Shown here in pieces: positions 12,392 through 23,834 of a stretch of 64,000 nucleotides of DNA. The notes under the pieces are model-generated. The model had not been told where the DNA came from. It worked only from the letters and a program-made list of their open reading frames with translations, and did no database searches. A program made the translations under genes and the position numbers. Origin of the DNA: Paragyromitra xinjiangensis (Eukaryota > Ascomycota > Pezizomycetes > Pezizales > Discinaceae); assembly GCA_038503065.1 (NCBI GenBank), contig JBCAMK010000010.1:2002512-2066511 (forward strand), given 5' to 3'. The first letter of the stretch is position 1. Each line of letters opens with the position of its first letter.

Positions 12392-12660
12392 AGGTGAAAT
12401 TCGTACGAAATAGCAAATTGTCCGTAACAGCAAATAATCCCCAGGTTTGACGCACCATAAACTATTAGGGTTAGGGATTTATATGCCTAGACACAGGATT
12501 TTGGTGCCACCCAATAGATCTAAATATGGGCTGTCAAGCCAAGAAAATCCGCGACAGCAAATATCATTTATATGGCGGCAGGGGTTTAGTGTCACCCAAT
12601 TCCCATACGGCACGAGATAGTGAGGAATCCGTGACAGCAAATCCATTTTGGTGGTAAAAG
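12392..12660. repeat. Diverged ~85-bp tandem repeat with GACAGCAAAT motif
   Basis: Three recognisable units contain TCCGTAACAGCAAAT, TCCGCGACAGCAAAT and TCCGTGACAGCAAAT. The second and third also share an upstream GTGCCACCCAAT / GTGTCACCCAAT block about 87 bp apart. The same motif occurs inverted within the adjacent small element, so both may be remnants of one older element. Confidence 0.5.
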
Positions 12661-14575
12661 GCATGTAGCAAGGGATCCGGGCAGTGAGTTCGTATCGAGG
12701 TGCAACTGAATGTAAAGCCGACGTGTTCGCTTCATGTTGTGCTTAATCGCTGAAACGCAGTTACACAGCTTTTTTATGGGTTATTGGAGGGCATCTGTTG
12801 AGGTTTGGGCGTTAGAGCCAGCTCCAAGGCAGCCTAGAACAGAGCATCTCTCCATAGGTGATGTGGTAGTACCAAATACTATCCTCCCAAGGGCTTGCGT
12901 GTTCATTCTCGACTTCGCAACCGAAAAGGCGTAAACGAGATCTTAAAATGCGAAAGCTCACCGGTTCGGGAGGGAGATACCTAGGAGAAGTCCTGAAAAA
13001 ATACAAGCAGAGCTTCGACCCTTAGTTGCCGTATCTGGTTCTCTGAGCTGCAAAGGGTTGCTTGCTGATCTTTTTGGGGCAAAGCTAGGGTAGTTGCAGC
13101 CCCGACTACAGCCGCAGTGCGCAGCATGAGAACGTCAGCACCAGCCGAGAAGAGTAAGTTCCTTGGCTCTAGTTAGTGAAAGCGCATAGTTTATTCAGTT
13201 AAGCCTAGTGCTTTTTCCTGGCTTTTTCCGTTTTTTCCCGTCAAAATGGATGGGATCCTATTGTCAAGTCGATTTTGCACGTTCCAAAATCAGAGACACG
13301 CGAAATTTTTGCGCATGGAAGATAATTGGTTGACCGCTGCGTTCCTGGATTGCCATCGATTTTGATGCGTTTCCTGCAATTTTGTTCCTGTCTAGAACCC
13401 TGCTGCTGGGAGGGATATGGGTATTCCCGGACGAATACTTTTGGTTATGAGTATTATAGGCATCTGTGGGTTACTTTGCTGCCCTTTGCACTGAAACCTG
13501 AGAGTTTGACAGTGTGGCGAGTGGGTCGCGATTCAAGCAGGGGGTACGTCTGACAGTTGAAGACGGTCAGCTGAAATTGTGAGGCTGTATTTTACTTGTA
13601 TTGGTAGGGCTTGCGCGGATTTTGTTCAGGGCTGTAGATATCTTTTGCTGCTGCCATTCGTGTTTCAGTTATATGCGAGTGATAGTTGGTGCGTTATCAG
13701 TCAACGGAAATACCCAGTAAGCCAATTGACGGATGCACTTTTTAGTTTTCTGGGGTGAATTATCGAGCACATGACGTGCTTTTTATTCTATTTTTGCCCT
13801 CTACTAGGCTTATTGTGAATTTTTGCGTTTATACGTCCATCTCTGTAGAGATGTTAGAGGCTTATGAAACGATTCACCTTTCGATGACGCAGTTTGAAAT
13901 ATCCCGTTAAAACTTAAGAGAATAGGTGGCTAAGCGATGCTAATCTCGTTTCACAGCCAGCCTAACATGTGCTCCTGATAAGGATGAGTATTTCGGATTC
14001 CTATATAGCCTATCCTAAATACATACTAACGGGTGGAAGATTAAGTAGAGTAGGCGAAGGAGATTAAAGTGCAAGTCTTCGATAAAAATGTCTAGCTGGG
14101 GGCCTAATAACAACGGCTTTTTTGTTCGCCAACTCCATCCCCTCGTTACTTGCATCGGCTTCTTGGTTTGTGATGGCCGGCAGGACAATCGATATGGCAG
14201 TTAACTGGAAGGGTACGGCAGAGAAAGGCATCAGAGCATGGGATCGACGACGTGGCCTACGGCCTAGCTGAAGGAAACAGGTTATAATTTTTTTCTTATA
14301 TAGTTGGATCTTACTTTAGATAGGCTGACTTGGCTATTCTACTGTAGGCAGCGTTCAAATTCTGGGGGTGGAACCTGCGCACCCGTGTGTAATAGGTCTA
14401 CCTAGATTGTGGGCCTCTGGTAGGTTCCTGCTATCCATCTTATCTTTGCATGAGGTTTGAACATATATGGTGGCCACGAAGCCTTTATATATCCATCTAT
14501 CTACGACTTGACAGAGCTTCTACGAGTATCTGCTTCGTATACCCTATTTACCGATAACCCTTTAAAAAGGACCAT

Positions 14576-16921
14576 ATGATGACATCTACTCCAATTGTCG
14601 AACTCAAGGAAGTTGTTGTTAACGTTTCGGCTATCACCACTGGGGATACTATGCACACTGATTTGCGAGCTGATAACGCCATGCCCAATTCGTTTCTGCG
14701 CCGAAATACTATCCCGCCTACAGCCGAGCATAGTATCTTCGAAAGGAAAGGCGGCATACCCTCATTACAGGATCAACTATTTGTGGATGGACTAAATTTT
14801 GAAAAACCACAGGCTTTTACTGAATCAGGCCGGGAACTGGACAGCAAGACTGGCGTCCTCAAATCTGACGAACTAATGCATTACCTACTTGATCTAGCAG
14901 ACAACCTCTGGTGCGGCTGCGAAAACGAGGCGATATCCACTGCTAGGGCGGGCGAGGGAGGCTGCTGTTTGGTGTTACGCGGAATACGTGACAGGATATC
15001 GACAGCCAAATCATTCGAATGTCTGTGTCAGGGCCAAAAATACTGGCGCGAAATGAATGTGTCGGAGGCGGTAAGAGTAGTGGAATATCTCGAATCACCT
15101 GCACGTAAGCTAAGAGATAACCCCTTGTTACACTGTGTGCGATGTTATGAAGACGTTAGATATTGATACGATGGGGTTAGGTGTTCGAGATCGATGCCTT
15201 CCCAGCCTTGGAGCCCTTGCCGCCTACTTTAGCCGTCCGGTAAGCATATCCCACAAAGCATTTTTAAGGGAATAAACTTCAAGATGTGAGATGCGGACTC
15301 GTTTTCGGACATCTTCTGATATCAACATATGGCTCGTTCTATCGGATGCGTTTAGAATGAGAAAAACCTTCGTGGGCGTTCGATGTGAGTGTGTAGGAGA
15401 TTTTATGTGTACGATAGGTGTTGACTTAAAGTGCAGCTTCTTGACCACACCTGCATTCGACCGGTCATATTGTCGATTCCAGATTTTGATATTGTTCAGC
15501 TCCCTAGGCATCAAGTTGAATTTGGCAAAAATTTTCAACGACGAAATACAAGACAAACACTTTAATTCCCTAAATCCTTCACAGAAGGTTGATATCAAGG
15601 TTTCGAGTTCTTTGAATTGGATGGATGTATCGGAACATTCTCGTCTCCTTGGGAGTGATGATGCATATGATGGTAAGGGGATAATATACCCAATAGAAGT
15701 TCGATCTAATATTTGTCTTAGAATTCTCGGCAAGGGCTCTGTATTGGCCAGAAGACCCATTTAATCATCGGAACCAGAATTTATTTACAGAAAATGATCC
15801 AATACCATCCAAGCCATTTATAGTATATGGGAGGCCAGCACAAGGCGATGAACAATTTTGGACTTCTTTGTTCATTCATTCGAGGAAGCGCTACCCGAGT
15901 CTGGATGTTAATCTGAAAACGGGGGTGTGTGCGAACACTTGGATCAAAGAAAAAGTTTTGACCGAAAGTGTTCGTGATCCAGAGATGGATCTACTAGATA
16001 TTACTACAATTCGCATGATGGTTCAAGACGAAGGAGAACATCTCGAAAGATCTATGAATGATTTTTCATATCCATTTCGGCACCTTACCACCGGATTGCT
16101 GAGACATGATTTGAGGGTTCTGCGTTACATCTTAGAAATCATGCGTTCGGTAGGCAGCAGCCTACCTTTCATAAATAATGTCTTTCCCTAAGCTAACTTG
16201 GATGGTAGGACATGAGATTTCAACAAAAAGGTTCTGATTCAGAACAGACACTGGCGAAGATATCGGACGTACTATTGACCCTAACTTTATACCGAGAGAA
16301 TTTACATTCCTCGAAGATCTTATTTGAGTCGGATGGTTGGATATCTCTTCTTACCGACTCTAAGAATAGGCTTAAGTACGTTGAGAGTCAACTAGAGTCA
16401 TGTGTAGAAACAGCTGAAAGACTAAGAACTCACGTTAGTTAACTATAATCCCACACTCCGAGTAAGACTTTGGGCAGCTGACTGGTTCTGGAATTTATGA
16501 TTAGCTACTAAATACGATAACCGTATCAGAAACCCTTCTGGTCCGACGTTTAACGACCTTGGCGGCGATATTTATTCCACTATCCTTCATGGCAGTAAGT
16601 CACTCTGTTTAGATTTGGTAACTATCTTTAATTAATATTAAACTTATATTTCTCGCCTCGCAGGCAATTTTCGGGATGAATGTTGTTGAGATATTAGATG
16701 GAAAACCAACACTGTGGAGTTTCTTCCTCACCTCTATCCCCCTTACTATCGCGGCACTAGTGATTACTTTCACACCACCTCGGCAGAAATCTGGCTACTT
16801 TATTCGGGGTTATTTTCGGAGCTTTGTAAAGTTGTTCGTACATGCTAATATGATCGAAAGACTACTATTCATTCTACTATTTCCTTTGTGGTTCGTATTA
16901 GCTTGGCAGTTCATGGAGTAG
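14576..16921 (+). CDS. CorA-like membrane protein
   Basis: My exon model (14576-15104, 15181-15239, 15291-15672, 15722-16149, 16209-16433, 16505-16594, 16664-16921) is in frame throughout and encodes 656 residues. The C-terminal third is clear: a long helix with YVESQLESCVETAERLRTH, then RRLTTLAAIFIPLSFMAAIF running into Gly575-Met576-Asn577, the GMN signature of CorA-type Mg2+ channels, then a second TM segment (LWSFFLTSIPLTIAALVITF) and a third hydrophobic stretch. Fungal CorA-like proteins with long variable cytosolic N-termini are common; whether they move Mg2+ is not established. The first ~330 residues show no domain. Intron 1 has two in-frame acceptors 21 nt apart (ending at 15159 or 15180). 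The acceptor before 15291 is weak, so that exon border is the least certain. Confidence 0.72.
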
Positions 16922-17612
16922 GGTAGTAATTAGCAATTGAAACCTGTGATAATAAGTCCCAGGGAACGTGAAAATTCTCAAATATGTGCCAATTAACGTT
17001 TCTTAACTGTACCTCATACCTCATCTCTTACTTGCCTGCCTAACCAAGTGAATGAAATCCCTTGCTACCAACTGCAAGCGCTGACTAGGATGACCACATT
17101 CCTGGTGCACGCCAAGACAATATCAACCAAAGCGTGGCGAGGCTTGGAGTATTATCATATCTTTTTGGTAGCTCACGTTAGCACCAAGAATACCAAGACA
17201 TCATCCGCCCCGTTCGTGTTTATGTTTTACTGGTGAGCAAGCATGCTCACTGCCCCCTAAGGTAGGAACCACAAACCTAAATCTTTTATACTGCATGCAT
17301 ATGTGAGAATCTGGAACGGCTAGGGTACTGAAAAATAGTTTTTTACAACTTAATCGCTGCAGCTGGGCTTAAGCACCCTGACCGTCCCAAATTTACCCCT
17401 GATATTCTTGTACACGTTACGGTGGGGGCTCACCCTCTAGAAATGTCTATAAGATCCCCCAATGGCCCTTTTCAAGGGAGCCAGGCCGTCTTTCCCTTCC
17501 ATCCTTTCTCTCGCTTTTCTCTTCGCTGTTTATTTTTTTCCGAGGCTTGCTTGTCGGATCTCGTACATTCATTCTTTCCTAATATCATAATACGTAGTGC
17601 AAGTTCTCCATC
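16922..17612. other. Intergenic
   Basis: No gene seen. The last ~150 bases before 17613 are C/T-rich and fit the promoter and leader of the App1-type gene. Confidence 0.5.
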
Positions 17613-18851
17613 ATGGTTTTTGGAAAGCTACTACTACTATCGGCAGCGCTCGGCCAGCAAGTTTTGTCAGCACCTCTGCAACAGCGCCAGATTTTCGACT
17701 TTGTCACTCCACTAAACACCGTGATCCTATTTGATTCTCCCGCTTTCCAAGATCCCAATAACGCTGACAACCTTGTCGCGTCCTTTCGTGCACTTGTCCA
17801 CCTAAATCAGATTGATCTTTCTGGTGTGACAAAAGCCATCTCTGGGTTTATTGAAAATCTTGGAATTGAAGTTGGCGATGCAATTGATATTCTCGAAGAC
17901 CGTATACAATTGTTTGGTGCAATTGGATTAGGGGGGAAAGAGGTCACGGTTACAATCGATGGATGCTCTTCTGAGGTAGAGTTGATCGAAACCGAGTTCT
18001 TGCCAAATTTGGGCATGCTTGAACGGAACGTCAGTATCGGGGCTTGCGGAGACGGTTCTTTGAATGCTGAGGTGGATCTTTCGTTCATTGACAGGAGAAG
18101 CTTTAAGGGCGTTGTTTTCCCTTCTCCACCTGATGGCTTCGGTATCATATCAGGTTAGTTGTGGGCATTCCAGAATTCTATTGCCAATTTCTAAACAGCC
18201 ATGCGTATGTAGACATAGATGACACGATTAAAATCAGCAACGTATTGGACACGGTAGCAACCATCAAGTCTACCTTTCTCGAAGAACCCAAGTTTGTCCC
18301 AGGCATGCCCGAGCTCTATGCATCTCTCAAAGCGACCTTAAATTCACCTCAGTTCATCTATCTCTCAGGCTCGCCCTTCCAGTTGTATCCTATGCTAAGG
18401 GATTTTATCAATACAAGCTACCAGCCTGGACCAATCCTCCTCCAGAACCTAACCTTTGTCGATATTCCGAGGCTTGTAGATTTCGTTCAGGGTTCGACTG
18501 CAGAATATAAATCCGAGAGAATCGATACCATTCATGGGTGGTATCCGGCCAAGAAATTCTTAGCAATTGGTGATTCGACTCAAGCTGATCCGGAGGTCTA
18601 TGGAGCTGCGTATGTTGCATTACCTTTTATGATTGGTCGCTCATGGCTAATATACCCCCGTCTATATTAGATTTAATAGGTTTGGCGGAGACTTTATTCA
18701 ATGTATCTGGATTCGCAAGGTGGAGGGCGCGAATAACACCGATGAAAGATTTACGGCTGCTTTTCAAGGCGTCCCAGCTGATAGGTTTAAGATCTTTGAA
18801 GATCCGGCTGAGCTTGCTGGACTTGATGTTGCAGCAGGCAAATGCCAGTAG
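17613..18851 (+). CDS. Secreted App1-type (DUF2183) phosphatidate phosphatase domain protein
   Basis: Three exons (17613-18153, 18213-18609, 18680-18851) encode 369 residues. The first intron removes an in-frame stop and creates the HAD-type catalytic motif SDIDDTIK (Asp181-x-Asp183-x-Thr185). The later blocks YLSGSPFQLYPMLRDF, ERIDTIHGWYPAKKFLAIGDS and CIWIRKVEG are those of the yeast App1 catalytic domain, which dephosphorylates phosphatidate, lysophosphatidate and diacylglycerol pyrophosphate. Unlike yeast App1, a cytosolic actin-patch protein, this one has an N-terminal signal peptide (KLLLLSAALGQQVLSA), so it is probably secreted; its natural substrate is unknown. Residues ~20-165 are a fold that precedes the catalytic domain in fungal homologues. 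The stop at 18849-18851 follows AGKCQ. Confidence 0.88.
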
Positions 18852-19857
18852 TTGGGCTCACAAGGTATCGTACATGGAATTGTGGCTGTACATTAATATT
18901 TGATACCTAGAGTTTTTATAGAGAAAATAGGAGCTAGAATTTCCCAATTAATTCAAAATGTCATGATTCAATCTCAGTACTTCGATTTCATCACAGAATT
19001 CTGGATCCGGACTTACAAGAAAGACTACTAGACTATAAGCCTAGATGTAAAGCTTAAGTACTTAATGAATTTATCAGTCAATCGATCATTGGGCCGTGTA
19101 ATCCAACCAATAACCCTCCCGCATCAAAAAACATAACGGAATAGTGCGAGACTGTATGAACACATATATCCGAGGGAACCAATCAAACCCTGTTCTACCT
19201 GTCAGTTGCTAGGAACTATTGGATATGCAGCGCAATAGCCCTATAAATGTATACCTGAATTTCCATTTATGGATATCACTCGGCTATTTTATAGAGGCGT
19301 CTACTCTGTGGGGCGCATGGGCTCTATCTTAAGCGAATCTTATAAGGGTAAACCGAAGAAAGGTTTTCTGGTGCCTTACCGGAGAAAGCTGGTTCAAAGA
19401 GATATCATACAATACAGAATAAGAATTGGGGGTGGCTCTGATGGTATGTACCTCAAACCATCCACTACCCGTGAACCCCAAAACAGCCAAGAGGATAATT
19501 ACTCAGTTCAACTGCCCGGGTTCAGCTCGGGATGACTCTGTAGCTAGAGGTTTCGAAGTGAATCTAGAACGGAAACGCTTATGAAAGCCTGCCCGGCAGG
19601 ATACCCTAGAACCAACTCAAGGCAGGAATAAGAGCAACCAAGTAAGGGTGAAACCCATGAAGCCGACTACTAAAAAGAAATTCATTCGAGGCATCTAATA
19701 CCCCAACTCTATTTTCGCATCCCCACCATACAACCGAGTGACCTCCCATGGACTCCACTCTAACGCCATCCTCAAACTACGCTCAACTCTTAACTAAAAC
19801 TAAGATATACAAAGAAGCAAATACATATCGCCCACCATCCCCGAAAAACCCCCACAT
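18852..19857. other. Intergenic between convergent genes
   Basis: Holds the 3' flanks of the App1-type gene (plus) and the sedolisin gene (minus). Short open frames at 19269-19535 and 19748-20173 have no support; the second overlaps the sedolisin antisense. Confidence 0.5.
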
Positions 19858-21675
19858 CTACAAAAACCCTCTCAACGTATTAAAGTCTGGTGTTCCCAAC
19901 CCCGTAACCGGATCCCACCCTGGTACAGCATCCCATCCAGCACCAGGCACAATCGACGGATTTCCCGCAATCGGCCTGCCCCATGTCATGCCAGTACACC
20001 CAATACTCCTCCCCTCAGTAATATCAGTGAAAGTCCTCGATACACTGGTAGAATACAACCACGGGTTCAAGAAACCGAGCGGCGGCTTCCCACACGCGAT
20101 ACGGTCATCATTCAAGAGTGAGACAAGTGCAGCAAATGCCGGAGCGGAAGCAGAGGTACCGTTGACGAGGTGAACTCGGCCGTTAAGGACAACCTGGTAA
20201 TTACATCCCTGCATGGCAACATCGGGGATGCCGCGACCGCCCATAACGAAATACTGACTCCACGGTTCCCAGGACTCTGGGTTCTCCGCAAAGTACTGAG
20301 CGATCGCCGCTTCCTGGTATGAGGGGACAGGCCAGGTCTCGGAGAATCCGCCGGAGGAGAAGCGGACTGCTTGCTCGGGTTTGACGTACTGGGTCCCGCC
20401 AACGGCTGTCACCCACGGACATCCGGCAGGGAAGGTCGGTTGGAATTTAGTCGTGTTTTTACCGTCGTTGGAAAGGCAAGACCAACCGGGGCCGGCGTCG
20501 CCGGAGGCGAAGATGACGCTGACACCGCGAGCGCCGAGCTGAGCGAAGAGGTTGCAGACGGATTTGCGGTAGGAGAGAGGGACGGTTTGTTCAGATTCAC
20601 CGTAGGAGGTGGTGATGGTCTGGGGGATATCGTCTTGTTTGAGGATCCAGTTTAGCCAGTCGAGGTAGGGTTCATTGTCGCCGAGGGTGACGTCGAGATC
20701 GGGGATGAAGGGTGGACGGCCGCCGGTGGAGAAGTAGATGTTTTGGGTTGGGTAGCTGAGGGAGACGGTGTATTGGATGTCGAGGTTGGCTTCCGAAATG
20801 CCGCTGGTGCTATTGCCAGGGTTTTGGGAGTTTGTTCCGTTGTTAATTAGGACCTCTGTGAAGTCGCCGTTGGCAGCATATGGGGCGTAGTTCTGAAGAA
20901 AGATCTCTAGATCGTCATGTTGCGCGTATTGTTCTAGGAAGCCGTTGACACCAAGCTTGTTCTTATTAGGCACCTTCGCTTTGTAGCCCTTGAAGTTATA
21001 AAGGTGCTTGAGGCAGCTAGGAGTGATTGTGGCATTGCAAGCCGTGGCATTGAAGTAGGTAGATGGTTTATGGCCTAATGACAGTAATGAAATTGACGAG
21101 TCCTCAACTATGTGAAGCGAACTCCGCATCGGCCTCATCCCAAACATAGTAGTGGGCTGCACCAGAAGGATGTGCTCGTGGAGCTCGGTGGGGAGACTAT
21201 AGGACAGAGTGCGCAGAATCGTCTTCTTCTCTTTATCATCGCGGAAGTAAGAGTACTTGGTCTGGAGCAGATCCTCCGCCTGCGCGATAGTGACATTCAT
21301 CATGATCCAGTCGTGCTCGACGGCAACATCCTCAGAGACCCCGGCGTCCTCCAGCCAGGTGAGAACACTGGCGAGAGTATCTTGGGATGGCTGCAGCATC
21401 CGTTTGATCTCGGCAGTATTCATGTGATCGCCATAAGTAGGGTGGCCGGGAGTGCTGAGATCCATAACTTTCTGCTCGAACGCAGCAACGTTCTGCTGCG
21501 CGAGATGGATACGCATCGTTAGGACTGATTTCGGGTTCACTCGCATGGAGGGAAGCTCCCGCCATCCCTCTGGGACCGTGGGGAGTTTCTCGAAGACGCT
21601 ATATGTGGACGAAAGGCTAAAGGCTGAACGGGCGAAGGCAAATACTGCCAGCGCCGAGAGTACGTTCGGACGCAT
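19858..21675 (-). CDS. Secreted sedolisin (S53), tripeptidyl-peptidase type
   Basis: Uninterrupted frame of 605 residues. A signal peptide (residues 1-20) is followed by a pro-kumamolisin activation domain (~35-190; GHPTYGDHMNTAEI) and the S53 catalytic domain. The catalytic residues are visible: Glu295 and Asp299 in SEANLDIQY, oxyanion Asp393 in FASGDAG, and nucleophile Ser508 in NGTSASAP (usually SGTSASAP). The Ca2+ site is formed by Asp551 (FTDITEG) and the C-terminal PGWDPVTGLGTPDF. Several NxT/NxS sites fit secretion. Such enzymes remove tripeptides from proteins at acidic pH outside the cell and supply peptides as nitrogen source. The ATG at 21675 gives an ideal signal peptide. Large plus-strand open frames within it are shadows caused by its GC-rich third positions. 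Confidence 0.95.
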   Translation of the reverse strand: MRPNVLSALAVFAFARSAFSLSSTYSVFEKLPTVPEGWRELPSMRVNPKSVLTMRIHLAQQNVAAFEQKVMDLSTPGHPTYGDHMNTAEIKRMLQPSQDTLASVLTWLEDAGVSEDVAVEHDWIMMNVTIAQAEDLLQTKYSYFRDDKEKKTILRTLSYSLPTELHEHILLVQPTTMFGMRPMRSSLHIVEDSSISLLSLGHKPSTYFNATACNATITPSCLKHLYNFKGYKAKVPNKNKLGVNGFLEQYAQHDDLEIFLQNYAPYAANGDFTEVLINNGTNSQNPGNSTSGISEANLDIQYTVSLSYPTQNIYFSTGGRPPFIPDLDVTLGDNEPYLDWLNWILKQDDIPQTITTSYGESEQTVPLSYRKSVCNLFAQLGARGVSVIFASGDAGPGWSCLSNDGKNTTKFQPTFPAGCPWVTAVGGTQYVKPEQAVRFSSGGFSETWPVPSYQEAAIAQYFAENPESWEPWSQYFVMGGRGIPDVAMQGCNYQVVLNGRVHLVNGTSASAPAFAALVSLLNDDRIACGKPPLGFLNPWLYSTSVSRTFTDITEGRSIGCTGMTWGRPIAGNPSIVPGAGWDAVPGWDPVTGLGTPDFNTLRGFL

Positions 21676-22373
21676 GATGGGTTATCTGGGTATTACTGTT
21701 AGCTGCTGGGTCAATTGATGGGTTTGTTGAGTAATATCATAGGGGGTGAGTCTCGTTGTGAGGATCAGAAGCATTTTATAACGGGCGCCAGGCTGCACCG
21801 CGACGAGTGGTTGCAACAGCAGAATAAAAACAAATTCAAGAAGCACAATAGCAATAGACCGCGCAATAGCAAGGCAATGAGACAAAGGAGTGACACAGCA
21901 GAGGGGTGTTTCATACCGAAAACGAAAACGCGACACCACGACAGAGAGGCTACTAGTAGAAGAAAAGCACAACAAAAACTCTTCCACACGAACACACGTC
22001 TGAAGTCTTGGGACGTGGTGACCTAGGAGGACAAGAGATCCAAGACGGCCCCGCATTTATATCCACGGGAAATGCCTTGAACACCTGTCGCTGCAGCACC
22101 GAAAGGGGGTTATTGGGTAAGCGTGGTGCTACATTCAGGAGGAGGATAAAGCCAAGGTCAATTATCCCATTGCGCAGCTCATTCCGATTAGATTGTTTAG
22201 GGCCGCGGCGAGGGCCATCAGGACGACCCGCGTACCGAGGGTTGTTGGATTTTGGGTGCGTTTTCATTTACTTAGTGAAATAGTAATAAGATAGTAGGGT
22301 AGAATTGCCTGGCGGACATCCTCGTTGGTGGCGGGGAAACAAGCAATTATGCAGAGTTTTGCTATTTATTGTC

Positions 22374-22604
22374 TACGGCGGCCTATAGCGACCATCCCGC
22401 CATAATTCAGAAAGTCAAAATCCGAACTCAACCCTCAAAAAAAAAAAAACTCCAAATCAATAGCAGAGCTAGGGTGAGCTTTAGACCCATCCAAGGAACC
22501 CCCCTGAGACTTCATGGCCCTTAGGAACCTATCCTTTGCCCTAAATAGCGAGGGCTATGATCGGTATTTCGAGAAAGAAACCCTAACCCTATGAACTTGG
22601 CGAA
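22374..22604 (+). repeat. Left terminal inverted repeat
   Basis: Starts TACGGCGGCC and ends near AACTTGGCGAA. Pairs with 23606-23834 on the opposite strand with only scattered mismatches. Confidence 0.9.
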
Positions 22605-23019
22605 CAGCCTCCGAGTAGCCTCCAAGTAGCCTGATAAACATTAACACTAACTTTAAAACGACTGCTGAATGTACATATAGGCAATAGATTAGACAATAGA
22701 AGGGTAGATATGCGAATTTCTTCATGCACTCCTGTGACAGCAACTTGTATATCTACGATTTTTACTATACACTGGCACTCCAAGACAGTGGATCTGCTGT
22801 AGGTCAATCATCCTCCCTGCTGTGGTTGATTTCCCGTGATTAATTGCGTGAAATAGGTGACTTGGAACTAGTTCCTGTTCACACACTATGGCGCTGAATA
22901 AGCTCTAAATAAACCTGAAACTCCTAATTGGCAGCGAATAGGCCTAGGAATAAGCGGTGGCTTTGGCTGCAAATTGGCAAGTGCTTGCGCCTAGAAATGA
23001 CCCTATGAGTTTGAGGACG

Positions 23020-23590
23020 ACAGGACTTTGTACCTTTCCGATTATTGCAATACTTCTTGATGATAGTGGGATGTATTTTGACGATTTTTGCCATGCAAGG
23101 TTCGGCATGGGACCTGCTGCTTGAAACAGTGAGTTTGGCTTACTTGCAGGTCTGTGAGCTCTGTGGCGACGGACCTTTGTACCTTTACTATTTTTGCAAT
23201 TCAGAGTGGCGACAACAGCATGTATATTTCTGATTCTTTTGATACAAGTATGGACATTTGACCTGTTGTTTGGTCCCTCAGGCTTTACATCGGTCAATTT
23301 GGGTCGATTGACGGAAATCAGCAGTCAACTCCATAGGTTTTAGCGTGCAGGCTTTAGCAGCGAATAAGTGCCTGAATAGGAGTCTGAATAGGCGTCTTCT
23401 AGACAGCCAATAGGGCAGCCAATAGACAGACAGGCAAGCAGGCAAGCAGGCGCGCTTTAGTAGGTTCACAGGTTCTCACTCAGGTGCGCGAGCCGAAGGT
23501 CAGAACAGCAAGTTCCGACATTTGCAGAGCTGTGAGTTTAGTGATGACAAGGCTTTGTACCTTTCCGATTTGTGCAATGATTTCTGATGA
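23020..23590. repeat. Three internal motif copies (CTTTGTACCTTT..TGCAAT)
   Basis: Copies at about 23026-23052, 23175-23201 and 23552-23579 share TTTGTACCTTT followed 8-10 bases later by TGCAAT, with GATGAC or GGCGAC nearby. Subterminal repeated motifs can be transposase-binding sites; here that is only a suggestion. Confidence 0.5.
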
Positions 23591-23605
23591 CAGTGACATG
23601 TACCT

Positions 23606-23834
23606 TTCGCTAAGTTCATAGGGTTAGGGTTTCTTTCTCGAAATACCGATCATAACCCTCGCTATTTAGGGCAAAGGATAGGTTCCTAAGGGCCATAAAG
23701 TCTCAGGGGGGTTCCTTGGATGGGTCTAAAGCTCACCCTAGCCCCGCTATTGATTTGGAGTTTTTTTTTTTGAGGGTTGAGTTCGGATTTTGACTTTCTG
23801 AATTATGGCGGGATGGTCGCTATAGGCCGCCGTA
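23606..23834 (-). repeat. Right terminal inverted repeat
   Basis: Inverted copy of the left arm. It begins near TTCGCTAAGTT and ends GGCCGCCGTA, just before the ATTGTC target duplication. Confidence 0.9.

Larger units (their letters stand above)
10909..14575. other. Gene-poor stretch with decayed repeats
   Basis: No supportable gene. It holds the 130-bp TA-flanked element and the GACAGCAAAT tandem repeat listed separately (12260-12660). A TATATA motif at about 14485-14492 sits ~85 bases upstream of the next start codon and is a plausible TATA box for the CorA-like gene. Confidence 0.5.

Noticed and set aside
15224..15760. 178-residue minus frame inside the CorA-like gene
   Set aside because: The plus-strand exons continue in frame into the clear GMN transmembrane region; the antisense has no domain.
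20371..20655. Plus-strand frames within the sedolisin gene
   Set aside because: Antisense of conserved catalytic-domain sequence.
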